Of a stretch of DNA of 35,471 bases, positions 1 to 8,051 are shown piece after piece. The translations under genes and the position numbers were made by a program. Below the pieces are notes generated by a model. It did no database searches. It saw only the letters and a list, made by a program, of their open reading frames with translations, and was not told the DNA's origin. Position 1 is the first letter of the stretch. Each line of letters begins with the position of its first letter. This DNA is from Flavimaricola sp. (GTDB lineage: Bacteria > Pseudomonadota > Alphaproteobacteria > Rhodobacterales > Rhodobacteraceae): assembly GCA_029255105.1 (NCBI GenBank), contig JAQWWH010000058.1:1-35471 (forward strand), in the 5' to 3' direction.

Positions 1-120
1 CGCCTGCTTGTGAAGAGAAATCAGCATCTCGCATCCCCGTCCCGAACCTCGCGCAAGATCAATCGTGCCATGAAAAGTGCAGATCGGCGAGGGTCTATGT
101 GATCATCCGGGATGGAACAG

Positions 121-900
121 TTAGATATCGTAACCAAATGTTCGGAAGTCGTCCCGATACAAGCGAGAAATAATCGAGTCAGTTGCTGGACTTCGGAAGT
201 TTCGCTTCGACAGCGGCTTATGGAATAGATCGTGAGCAGCCAAACCACCCAAGTATTCGTCAGATGGGTCACTATATACTGTGGCGTTTCGTGGCTCTGA
301 AACGAGCGTCAGGCCGTACTTTTGACACATTACCTGATAGTCCTCGGTGAAGTTCTCCATCCTGACAATCGTATCATATTGGTAACCTGTCATAGCAGGG
401 GGTACCTGTGTGTCGCAATGGCCATTTAGCGTGTTTAGGTTTGAGTCGGTGCGGTACTTCATGAGGCGTGCAATCGTTGTGAGGAATATCTCAAAGGTCA
501 TTTCGTTGATTGTTCTACTCAGGCCATTTTTCTTTGCAGCGACCTGATAGTGCTTGCGGGCAAAGCCATCAAATTTGTTCATGTCCTCAAATGGAACGCC
601 GCTCTTTGAAACGAACTTATTTAGGTAGCAGCTAATCATTCGATCATATGGGTTGCGAGTGATTGCCGCCGATCTGTACCCACGCTGCTGAATTACTCTT
701 AGGCATTCATCGTGCGGCTGGCTGGCCTTCTGATAGGTCGCGTTTGGGCCGTTGCCGTAGGTCAGAACCAGCGTACTAAAAAGAGTGGTACACGCACATT
801 TTTGCGCCCAAAAGTACACCGATTCTTTATCATGATCTATATAGCCGCGCCTCAAGACAATGTCCTTTCGATCAATTTTCTTTACTGGAACTCGGGGCAT
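121..900 (-). CDS. Sulfotransferase-family protein
   Basis: This 259-residue protein would transfer sulfuryl groups from PAPS to an unknown acceptor, probably a carbohydrate. The N-terminal motif KCACTTL (residues 34-40) matches the loop that binds the 5'-phosphosulfate. The block ITRNPYDRMISCYLNKF (from residue 80, with Arg82 and Ser90) matches the 3'-phosphate-binding segment of membrane-type/family 2 sulfotransferases. There is no signal peptide or membrane segment, so it is probably cytoplasmic. The length fits a single sulfotransferase domain. The gene is AT-richer than the ABC and glt genes further right, and it sits beside recombinase and IS remnants, which suggests horizontal acquisition. 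No glycan-synthesis partner lies in the window, so the substrate cannot be inferred. The family call is firm; the acceptor is unknown. Confidence 0.8.
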   Translation of the reverse strand: MPRVPVKKIDRKDIVLRRGYIDHDKESVYFWAQKCACTTLFSTLVLTYGNGPNATYQKASQPHDECLRVIQQRGYRSAAITRNPYDRMISCYLNKFVSKSGVPFEDMNKFDGFARKHYQVAAKKNGLSRTINEMTFEIFLTTIARLMKYRTDSNLNTLNGHCDTQVPPAMTGYQYDTIVRMENFTEDYQVMCQKYGLTLVSEPRNATVYSDPSDEYLGGLAAHDLFHKPLSKRNFRSPATDSIISRLYRDDFRTFGYDI

Positions 901-1486
901 CTAGTAGTCACTCGCCGTACCGACTTCAAACTCTTTTTGTTACCGGATGCTTCAACCTTGGCGCTATCGCAAAAACAAGTATCTACTCATTGGAGCGGTG
1001 GCCGATGTCCGCTCTTGAATTGATGGGAAGTCGCTTCAATCACTGCAGCGAAAGCCCGCTCCCCGCCCAAAGCTCCCGCGGCTGCAGGTTGCTGGAGCCC
1101 GCACATTGAATTTGGGCCAACTCCAAACCGCGTTGTTCACGATGGTCCGCTTTGAGGTGTCGGTCACGTTGCTCCCGCAACGCGTCAACCAGAGGCCCGA
1201 TTTGGGAGGCGTTGGGATTTGCATGGCCTCCCCGATCCGAAGGCTCAACGGCCCCTAAAGTGACCGCTTTGGCAACGATATGGGTCCGTTTAGGGTACGT
1301 CGCCCTTTGAGCAGGCAGTTTGGTTTATTGTTCCTCAAAGACTGCAATGCAGGGGAGGCCGACGAGTGCGCTGGGGCCTCTTACGGGGCCCATATTATGA
1401 GGGTCAAAAATATACCCCTAGACTAGACTATATGATGATAAGTTATTCTTCTGTATAGATAATACTCTTCTTCCTCATAAATCATT
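901..1486. other. Gene-poor gap with repeat-like and AT-rich DNA
   Basis: I see no convincing gene here. Around 985-1260 the sequence resembles the short interspersed non-coding DNA found repeatedly in this bacterial order, and one 24-nt block (1045-1068) has a near copy at 15666-15689. From about 1390 to 1486 the composition becomes strongly AT-rich, with TATA-like tracts, just downstream of the minus-strand fragment that ends at 1487. The two reading frames longer than 60 codons in this gap show no family motif. Confidence 0.5.
1045..1068 (+). repeat. Short interspersed repeat, copy 1
   Basis: This 24-nt block (starts gcagcgaa, ends ccgccc) matches 21 of 24 positions at 15666-15689 in the same orientation. 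Both copies lie in gene-free DNA at the borders of accessory patches. I recognise the motif as typical of non-coding repeats in Rhodobacterales, but I have not checked this against a database. Confidence 0.45.
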
Positions 1487-1792
1487 CTATAAACTCGATC
1501 CATAACTCTCCATCGAGACCTCTGGAGAGAGCTTTGTATGCTGCTGGAATAACTCAATCATCACCTTCCGGGCCTCATAACCATGGTCTGCTCTGACCAG
1601 GACGGCATCGTGGATAGGGAGGGCGACGATCCCTTTGGCCTTCAGGGAGAGCAAGACTGATACAAGGATATCCGATTCCTGCCGCATGATCCGCAGTCCT
1701 GTCCCCTTGCCAAAGCAGTGGGCAATCGCGGGATGGCGCTTGCAGATAGCCTGCATAAGCATATCAAGCGTGAACTTCTTGGGAACTGTCAT
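1487..1792 (-). pseudogene. C-terminal fragment resembling the end of a family A DNA polymerase
   Basis: The 101 residues start at an ATG at 1792; the open frame runs up to 1879 but there overlaps the recombinase end. The pattern ESDILVSVLLSLKAKG, then LPIHDAVLV, then a helix and a P-x-V-S-M-E ending follows the order of the last palm segment of family A DNA polymerases, where an A-D-I-(I/L) helix precedes a V-H-D-E motif and a V-x-hydrophobic-E ending. Here HDE is HDA. I recognise similar C-termini in longer hypothetical proteins of this bacterial group. Nothing upstream provides an N-terminal part, so I treat it as the surviving end of a phage- or plasmid-derived gene. It could instead be a short intact gene of unknown function. 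Confidence 0.4.
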
Positions 1793-1848
1793 TCTCGTGC
1801 CTTTCGGCTTCCGTTTCGTCCAAAAGCAGCCTCTCTGGGAAACCGAAG

Positions 1849-2698
1849 TTAGACAGCGGGCCCGCCGTCTTTCTCCCAAGCCCGGGCCATCGCGGCTCGC
1901 ATGACCTCGATCGCGTAGCCTGATCCGTAGTTCGAGGCAGTTGTCCCCTGCGAGTGACCTAGGATCTCGTTAGAAAGGGCCTCCGGACAGTCGGTGTTGC
2001 GCAGCTTGTCTTTCAGTCGATGCCTGAGTGAGTGGATGGTGACCTTTGGGTCCGCAATGACCCCCCTGAGCCACTTCATCAGCATGGCAGAGGCCGCATC
2101 ACTTCCCCGAGGTCTGGCATACTTCGCAAATACTGGAGCGTTGTCCTCCAGGCCTGAGCAAACCCCTTTGAGCAACTTGGTGGCTGTTGGGGAAAGGGGG
2201 ATTCTGCGGTTGGAGGATTTTGTCTTAAGTCCGCGGTAGGAGTTGGGGCGAATGTGCAGGAGGCGGTTCTCAAGGTCGACATCCTTTGCCTCCAACCCAC
2301 AGACCTCACCTAGGCGCGCCCCTTTATCGGCAAGAGTGATCAGAAATGTAGTCGCTGTTGGATTACTCGCTGCGTGCTTAAGCAGGACCATCAATTGGTC
2401 ATCTGTGATCGGAAGTCTATCCGTGCGGCTCGCACCCGCGCCTTTGATCAGCAAGCTTGCAAAGACGTTGTTCAGGTTAAGACCCTGTTCAATAATCGTG
2501 TGATTGTTTGCAGCCTTCAGGATCCCGATAGTCCGCTGCACTGAGTTGGGTGCCATCTTGGTTAGCAAAAGATCCCTCAAGGCGTTGGCGTCCTGACGGG
2601 TCAAATCCTGGAACGGAACCTCGTTCATCTTTGTGGAACCGTAGAGTTGGGTCATCTCCTTTCGAATGCGTTCCACCCTCAACGTCGTGTCGCGGTTG
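1849..2698 (-). pseudogene. Tyrosine recombinase/integrase, N-terminally truncated
   Basis: About 282 residues of a phage-type integrase survive. The catalytic domain looks complete: Arg in DKGARLGEVCGLEAKDV, Lys in LKTKSSNRRIPL, the H-x-x-R box in HSLRHRLKDKL, His in LGHSQG and the nucleophile Tyr in ASNYGSGYA. The open frame continues to 2916, but the residues encoded before about 2698 are the reverse strand of an IS91-family transposase and do not look like an integrase. The arm-binding and part of the core-binding domain are therefore gone, along with the native start. The first in-frame ATG after the junction encodes MTQLYGS. Without its N-terminal DNA-binding part it is very likely inactive for integration. 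Confidence 0.8.
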
Positions 2699-3407
2699 AT
2701 CGTGCCGGGCGGCGGCCTGTCGCCCGACGGCGCGAAGTGGGTCGCCTGCCGCCCTGGATTCTTCCTGCATGTGCGGGTGCTGTCGCGACTGTTCCGGCGC
2801 CTGTTTCTGGAAGGGCTGATGGCCCTGCATCGCGCAGGTGAGTTGGTCTTCTTCGGCGATCTCACCGGGCTAGCGGGTGCCGATGACTTCGTTCGTTGGC
2901 TCGCTCCGTTCCGCAAATCCGAATGGGTCGTCTATGCCAAGCCCCCGTTCGGCGGCCCGGAGGCAGTGCTGGCCTATCTGAGCCGCTACACCCCACCGGG
3001 TGGCGATCTCGAACGCCCGTCTGGTCAGCGCAGACGCCGAGACCGTCGCCTTCCGCTGGAAGGATTACCGCATCAAATCGGGAGGTCGACAAAAGGTGAT
3101 GCGGTTGGCCACGCCCGAGTTCATTCGACGGTTCCTGATCCATGTCCTACCCGACGGGTTCCACCGCATCCGGCATTACGGCCTGCTGGCCAGTTCGACC
3201 CGCAAGGCCAACATCACGAAGATCCGTGCCTTGCTTTGCGTGCTGCGCCCGGAACAGGCCATCGCCCCAAGACCAGAGGCCGAGATCATCCCACTCACCC
3301 TGCGCGAACCATGCCCCTGCTGCGGCGGCCCCATGCGGATCATCGAGATCTTCCGGCGCGGGCAAAAACCGATGTCGCGCGCACCACCAAGGGAGCAGGC
3401 CGCATGA
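2699..3407 (+). pseudogene. IS91-family transposase remnant (5' truncated, frameshifted)
   Basis: The frame from 2699 reads IVPGGGLSPDGAKWVACRPG and continues to YLSRYT, a typical middle segment of IS91/Y2-type transposases. An extra C in the run at 2991-2994 then shifts the frame. In the shifted frame the family sequence resumes as VAISNARLVSADAE, WKDYRIK and FIRRFLIHVLPDGFHRIRHYGLL, and ends with a zinc-finger-like CPCCGGPM and RRGQKP. The first part of the protein, with the HUH histidines, is absent, so the element cannot move by itself. Its missing start coincides with the truncated end of the integrase on the other strand, so the join was made by a deletion or recombination inside both genes and not by a clean insertion. 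Confidence 0.85.
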
Positions 3408-4050
3408 CAAAACGCCGGTCATTCGTCACGGAAAACCACCAGCTGCAATCCGCAGACTTGGTCCGAACAGCGTGTGCTTGTTCATTTCCAGCGTCGCACA
3501 AGGCGGCAATGACACCAAAACACACAGCTTTGTCGACATCCTCACCCGAGTGTGCGAGCGTATCGGGCACCGAGCGCACCTTCAGCCGCACCCCTGATGC
3601 AACGGTCGTCCCAACCGACTGCACACTTTCCCCATAGACGGCTCCAAGACCCCCGCGGCTTCCACCTTGGGAGGTTTTCCAACGCGGGTCGTGGTCGCGC
3701 CAGGGCGCAACGTTCCGCCGCGACCCGCATCAGAAAACCTTCACCAAAGCGGTCAATCAGCCTCTGCTTTCTATTCCGCGCCGCTGTCGGTCAAAGCGGC
3801 CATTGGTGCATCGCACACCATGACATGCGCCGGGGCTTCGGTCGGTGGACAAAGCCCCCTTTGAGTGCGCTGGGAATCTTTGCCGGTGGCCTCTGCCCAG
3901 CACCTTGCCCGTCTCGGGCCAACGCCATCCGAAATGACAAAACGTAAGGCTCCAAAGGTCCTTCGGCTGATTATGAGGGATCGTGTTCCGAGGCCATGTC
4001 GCGAAGCCGCACTCTTGCCCGACACAGGGCTGCTATCAGCGGGCCGCGAT
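3408..4050. other. Non-coding tail of the IS91 remnant and gap
   Basis: I see no supportable gene between the transposase remnant and the phosphatase gene. The first part, up to about 3740, is probably the downstream end of the IS91-type element and contains the nested hairpin at 3673-3739. The rest, up to 4050, has several overlapping open frames of low-complexity composition (Arg/Pro/Ala-rich) with no domain signature or ribosome-binding site that I can defend. Confidence 0.5.
3673..3739. repeat. Large nested inverted repeat downstream of IS91 remnant
   Basis: The outer arms ggttttc (3673-3679) and gaaaacc (3733-3739) are perfectly complementary. After a symmetric 4/4 internal loop, gcgggtcg (3684-3691) pairs with cgacccgc (3721-3728), extended by t-g, g-c, g-c and t-g pairs. 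The remaining loop contains a further small palindrome (gcgccagggcgc, 3697-3708). A structure this regular is expected at an element end or a replication/termination site. It lies 265 nt after the transposase stop, where the terminus of an IS91-family element could be. I cannot tell origin from terminus end. Confidence 0.6.
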
Positions 4051-4836
4051 TCAATCGCGTCGCTGAAGGCAGATTGAATGCAAAGGAAGGAAAACCCGCG
4101 GTGCTGCTGCCAGCACGGTACCGCCTTGCGCTCCCGCCGGAAACGGTAGCGTCTGCCCGCCTGCCTCGCGCACCATCAAGAGCCCGGCAAGGCAATCCCA
4201 CGGGTTCATATGCGGCTCGTAATACCCCCCTAACCGTCCAACCGCGACGGATGCCAGCATCACCGCGCCCGACCCGTTGCGATAAAACATGCCACCGGCG
4301 GTCAGCACGTCTTCGATCGCCTTGATGAAGGGGCCGATGGGCGATCGGTGGCTGATCCCCATCCCAACGTTGCAGGTGTTGAGCGTCAGATCGTGGCCCA
4401 CCTGCATTGGCGTGTCGTTCACCCATGCGCCCGCCCCGAGCCGGGCCGTGAAGGTTTCGCCCGCCATCGGCTGCGCGATGACGCCGGCCACCGTCTCGTC
4501 GCCTTGCAGGATGGCGATCACCACACCCCAGTGCGGCAAGCCCGCGAGGAAGGGCGAGGTGCCATCAATCGGGTCCAGCACCCATGTAAAGCCGCTGTCA
4601 CCAACGGTGGCGCCGCCTTCCTCCCCCGATATGGCATCGTCGGGAAATGCCGTTGCGATCGAGGCGCGTAGCAGAAGCTCGACTTCCTTGTCTGCTTGGC
4701 TAACCATGTCTTGAGGATTCATTTTGTCTTCGATGACAAGCGTGTCTCGGGCGTTGAAATAGGCCAGAGCGGACTCTGCCCCCTTGGCCGCGATGGTCCT
4801 GGCGAGCTCGAAGCGGGCGTCAATGGGATCGGTCAT
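4051..4836 (-). CDS. Inositol monophosphatase-family phosphatase
   Basis: This 261-residue enzyme belongs to the Mg2+-dependent, Li+-sensitive phosphatase family that dephosphorylates inositol phosphates, sugar phosphates, histidinol phosphate or PAP. The metal-binding motifs are present: GEEGG at residues 71-75, DPIDGTSPF from residue 88, and NPWDCLAGLLMVREAGG near the C-terminus. The ATG is preceded by gaggag with good spacing, 9 nt after the ATPase stop, so it is the last gene of the minus-strand operon of binding protein, permease, ATPase and phosphatase. Placement at the end of a transport operon suggests that it dephosphorylates the imported compound, but that is inference. The exact substrate cannot be read from the sequence; a histidinol-phosphatase-like role is possible. 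Confidence 0.88.
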   Translation of the reverse strand: MTDPIDARFELARTIAAKGAESALAYFNARDTLVIEDKMNPQDMVSQADKEVELLLRASIATAFPDDAISGEEGGATVGDSGFTWVLDPIDGTSPFLAGLPHWGVVIAILQGDETVAGVIAQPMAGETFTARLGAGAWVNDTPMQVGHDLTLNTCNVGMGISHRSPIGPFIKAIEDVLTAGGMFYRNGSGAVMLASVAVGRLGGYYEPHMNPWDCLAGLLMVREAGGQTLPFPAGAQGGTVLAAAPRVFLPLHSICLQRRD

Positions 4837-4845
4837 GGTGGCTCC

Positions 4846-5859
4846 TCAGCGCACGCGGGTAAGATCGCCGGGCGCGATATGTAGGCTGACAGCACTGCCG
4901 CTGGGCATTGCGGGTTCAGAGATCGGTCGAGAGACCAGCAATTCCCCGGCCCCCGTTTCAATGACATATTCGGTCCGGCTGCCCAGATAGGTGGCGCTGA
5001 GCACCTTGGATGGCCCGCCCGTCTGAAGGGTAATCCGCTCGGGCCGGATCGACACGGTTGCAGGCCCGTCATCACCCGCAAGCACCAGTTCAAGATCGGC
5101 GGCGCGAAAGTGCCCGCCCCGCACGGTGCCGTCGATCAGGTTTGCATCACCAATGAAGTCCGCCACGAAGGGCGTCGCCGGCCGGTCATACAGGTCCTGC
5201 GGGGTGCCGATCTGCGCGATGCGCCCGGCTTGCATGACGACGATCCGGTCGGACACCGCGAGGGCCTCTTCCTGATCGTGGGTCACATACACCGCGGTCA
5301 GCCCAAAGCGGCGTTGCAGATCCCGGATTTCGGCCCTGACCTTGCGGCGCAGTTTGGCGTCCACATTCGAAAGCGGCTCATCAAACAGCAAGACCTCTGG
5401 TTGCTGCACGATGGCGCGGGCCACGGCGACGCGTTGCTGCTGGCCGCCTGACAATTCGGACGGCAAGCGGGCCTGCAGCCCCGCAAGGCCGACCTGTTCG
5501 AGGATTTCGCGGGCCTTAGCCTGGGCCTCGGCCTTGTTGCCGCCCCGGATGACTGGGCCATAGGACACGTTGTCGAGCACGTTCATATGCGGAAACAGGG
5601 CGTAGGATTGGAACACCATGCCCACGTTGCGTTCCGAGGCCGGATCGCGGCTGACGTCGCGCCCCCCGATCAGCACTTGGCCTTCGCTGGGCAGCTCTAG
5701 TCCCGCTATCAGCCGCAGCGACGTGGTCTTGCCGCAGCCCGAGGGGCCGAGGAACGTCACAAGCTCACCTTTGGCAATCGAAAAGCTGATGTCATCGACC
5801 GCCACGGCGCTGCCATAGCGCTTGATCACGTTAACGAATTCTATGGCTGTGTCGGACAT
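4846..5859 (-). CDS. ABC importer ATP-binding protein (first system)
   Basis: A 337-residue ATPase that powers the permease encoded just upstream. It has the Walker A motif GPSGCGKTT, the signature LSGGQQQRVAVARAI, Walker B with LLFDEPLSNVD, the switch HDQEEAL and a C-terminal TOBE-like region of about 100 residues. This is the CUT/Fbp/Pot-type importer layout. The ATG follows aggagag; the permease stop is 7 nt upstream, so the genes are tightly linked. It would act as a homodimer on the cytoplasmic face. Automated annotation would probably call it a ferric-iron or spermidine/putrescine ATPase, but ATPase sequence alone does not set the substrate. Confidence 0.93.
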   Translation of the reverse strand: MSDTAIEFVNVIKRYGSAVAVDDISFSIAKGELVTFLGPSGCGKTTSLRLIAGLELPSEGQVLIGGRDVSRDPASERNVGMVFQSYALFPHMNVLDNVSYGPVIRGGNKAEAQAKAREILEQVGLAGLQARLPSELSGGQQQRVAVARAIVQQPEVLLFDEPLSNVDAKLRRKVRAEIRDLQRRFGLTAVYVTHDQEEALAVSDRIVVMQAGRIAQIGTPQDLYDRPATPFVADFIGDANLIDGTVRGGHFRAADLELVLAGDDGPATVSIRPERITLQTGGPSKVLSATYLGSRTEYVIETGAGELLVSRPISEPAMPSGSAVSLHIAPGDLTRVR

Positions 5860-5866
5860 CGCTCTC

Positions 5867-8044
5867 CTATTCCGCCGGGGCTGGCCCGGCCCCCTGCAAT
5901 TCCTTGCGCCGCCCTAACCGCCGCTGCCCAACGACAAACTGGATCAGCACCACGCAGACGATCATCACCAGCATGAGCACCGCCGAATAGGCGATGGCCA
6001 ATGCGTATTCCCCGTTTTCGACCCGCCCCATGATATAGGCCGTAGCCATATTGTGCCGGGCCGATACGAGGAAGATCACCGCCGAGACCGCTGTCATCGC
6101 TGTAACAAAGGAATAGACCAGCGCGGTAAAGATCGCAGGCCGGATCAGCGGAAGCACGACGTTGCGAAGGGTGGCAAGCCCACCGGCCCCCATGGTCTGG
6201 CTGGCTTCTTCCATTGACCGGTCGATCTGGCTCAGGGCCGCCATCCCTGCCCGCATGCCCACAGGCATATTGCGGAACATGAAACAGATGACGAGGATCG
6301 CCATCGTCCCAGTGATGTCCACGGGAGGCACGTTGAAGGCCGCAACATAGGAAACGCCGACAACGGTACCTGGGATCGCAAAGGACAGCATCGTTCCAAA
6401 TTCAAAGGCTTTCTTGCCCGCAAAGTCCTGACGCGCCACCAGCCAAGCGGTCAGGATTCCAATCACCGTTGTCAGAGGCGCTGCGATGGCCGAGACCCAA
6501 AGTGTTGTTATCATGGAATCCCAGGCAGATCCATAAAGGCGCAGTCCGTTCTCGCCAAATTCGAACGAAAACGCCGTTACGATATGGCTGAATGTCGGCG
6601 ACAGGTCGAGCCGTCCCACGTCGGTAACAAAGCCCCCACCTACCACGATCAGGTAAACCCCTATGGTGAAGGCAACCCACGGCACGATCAGCGCGATAGC
6701 TGCCACTTTGATGACCTGCGGAACAGGGGCCGCAAGCCCCGCATCGGATTTGCCGGTGACGGTCACGTAGCTCTTGTTGCCCAGCCAGCGCATCTGTAGC
6801 CAAAAGGCCACGAGCGTGAGCGAGAGCAGGATCATAGCCAGGGTAGCCGCATTGCCCAGGTCATAACGGGCCCCGACGACGGCAAAAAAGATCTTGGTTG
6901 AGAGCACTTCATATCCGCCCCCTAGGACTAAAGGGTTGCCGAAATCGGCAAGGCTCTCGATGAATGCTAGCAGAAACGCCGCTGCCAAACCGGGCCGCAG
7001 CAGCGGCCATGTGACAGTCCGAAACGTCTTCATCGGGCGCGCGCCGAGCGTGGTCGATGCCTCTTCGAGCGTGGGATTGATCGCCTCCAGCGTGCCCAGA
7101 AGAACGAGGAAGGTGACGGGCGCAAAGGCGAGAACTTGCGCCATCAGGATGCCTGGCAGTCCGTAAACCCAGCGAGTTGGGCGCACGTCGAAGATGTCGG
7201 CCCCGAGTTGTGTCAGCACGCCTGTCCGCCCAAACAGGACGATTATTGCGACCCCCACCACGAAGGGCGGTGTAATGATCGGCAGGATCGAAATGGCCCG
7301 TAGCGTCCGCTTGAGCCGGAAGTTCGTCCGCGCCACCAGCATCGCCAGCGCGAGGCCTAAAAGGGTAGAAAGAAGCGCAGCAAGCGTCCCGAGGATGACC
7401 GTATTGATCACAACGCCGCAACGGCCCGTGCCCTGAAAGCAATTTAGCCGCCACAATTCTGGAGCCGACAGCCGCCCCCAGAATTCCACCAGCGCAAAGC
7501 CGCCGTCGGGGCTTATGAAGGCCGCTGAACCCAACTTCAGGATCGGAAAAAAGACAAAGAGCACCAGCAAGGCGACGATGATCACCACGGCCCCAGAGGC
7601 AAAACGCTCACCCCGACAAAAGCCGCGCGCAGCCAGCAATTCGGACAAAAGCCCCAGCAGCGCTAAACCAGCGATGAACCCACCCCAGCCAAGGCCGGTC
7701 TGGCCCTCTGCAGCGGCAGGAAAGTGTGCCACGATGCCCGGCCAGTTTGGCCCATTGAGGCCGACGGCGAAGCCTTGCCCCACTAAAAGCGCCATTGAGG
7801 CCACGACCAGTACCATCGCAGCCGTGCCTTTGCGCCAACCCGGCTGCAGCGATAGCCCGGCCGAGGCAAGAGCCAGCACAACCCCAGGCAGGAGCCACGC
7901 ATTGCCTCCAAACCCTTGAAAGAGGGCTGAGGCCCCGGAGAACAGCCCATCTTGCCGATACCACGGCAGAACGATCATCGCAGCCAAGAGTGAACCGAGC
8001 CAGATTGCTCCGGCTTGGTTCACGGCTTTTGCAGAGGATGTCAC
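5867..8044 (-). CDS. Long double-domain ABC importer permease (first system)
   Basis: The start is placed at the GTG at 8044, 7 nt after the binding-protein stop, giving 725 residues; the open frame upstream of it only overlaps the neighbouring gene. Two fused binding-protein-dependent permease domains are shown by two EAA-type loops: EEASTTLGARPMKTFRTVTWP and EEASQTMGAGGLATLRNVVLP. About 190 N-terminal residues precede the first domain, carrying roughly four or five extra hydrophobic segments (for example WLGSLLAAMIVLPWY and FIAGLALLGLLSELLAA). That makes it much longer than ordinary FbpB-like permeases of about 500-560 residues. As I recall, permeases of AfuB type are also long, which fits the AfuA-like binding protein. 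It is an inner-membrane protein. Confidence 0.9.
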   Translation of the reverse strand: MTSSAKAVNQAGAIWLGSLLAAMIVLPWYRQDGLFSGASALFQGFGGNAWLLPGVVLALASAGLSLQPGWRKGTAAMVLVVASMALLVGQGFAVGLNGPNWPGIVAHFPAAAEGQTGLGWGGFIAGLALLGLLSELLAARGFCRGERFASGAVVIIVALLVLFVFFPILKLGSAAFISPDGGFALVEFWGRLSAPELWRLNCFQGTGRCGVVINTVILGTLAALLSTLLGLALAMLVARTNFRLKRTLRAISILPIITPPFVVGVAIIVLFGRTGVLTQLGADIFDVRPTRWVYGLPGILMAQVLAFAPVTFLVLLGTLEAINPTLEEASTTLGARPMKTFRTVTWPLLRPGLAAAFLLAFIESLADFGNPLVLGGGYEVLSTKIFFAVVGARYDLGNAATLAMILLSLTLVAFWLQMRWLGNKSYVTVTGKSDAGLAAPVPQVIKVAAIALIVPWVAFTIGVYLIVVGGGFVTDVGRLDLSPTFSHIVTAFSFEFGENGLRLYGSAWDSMITTLWVSAIAAPLTTVIGILTAWLVARQDFAGKKAFEFGTMLSFAIPGTVVGVSYVAAFNVPPVDITGTMAILVICFMFRNMPVGMRAGMAALSQIDRSMEEASQTMGAGGLATLRNVVLPLIRPAIFTALVYSFVTAMTAVSAVIFLVSARHNMATAYIMGRVENGEYALAIAYSAVLMLVMIVCVVLIQFVVGQRRLGRRKELQGAGPAPAE

Positions 8045-8051
8045 TGTACCA

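Noticed and set aside
3542..4025. Several overlapping Arg/Pro/Ala-rich frames after the IS91 remnant
   Set aside because: No frame has a domain, ribosome-binding site or consistent codon use; they are chance frames in GC-rich DNA.
4051..4140. Possible fusion or frameshift at the C-terminus of the inositol-monophosphatase-family protein
   Set aside because: The last 15 or so residues look unlike a consensus, but this family ends variably and no frame change restores a better ending.
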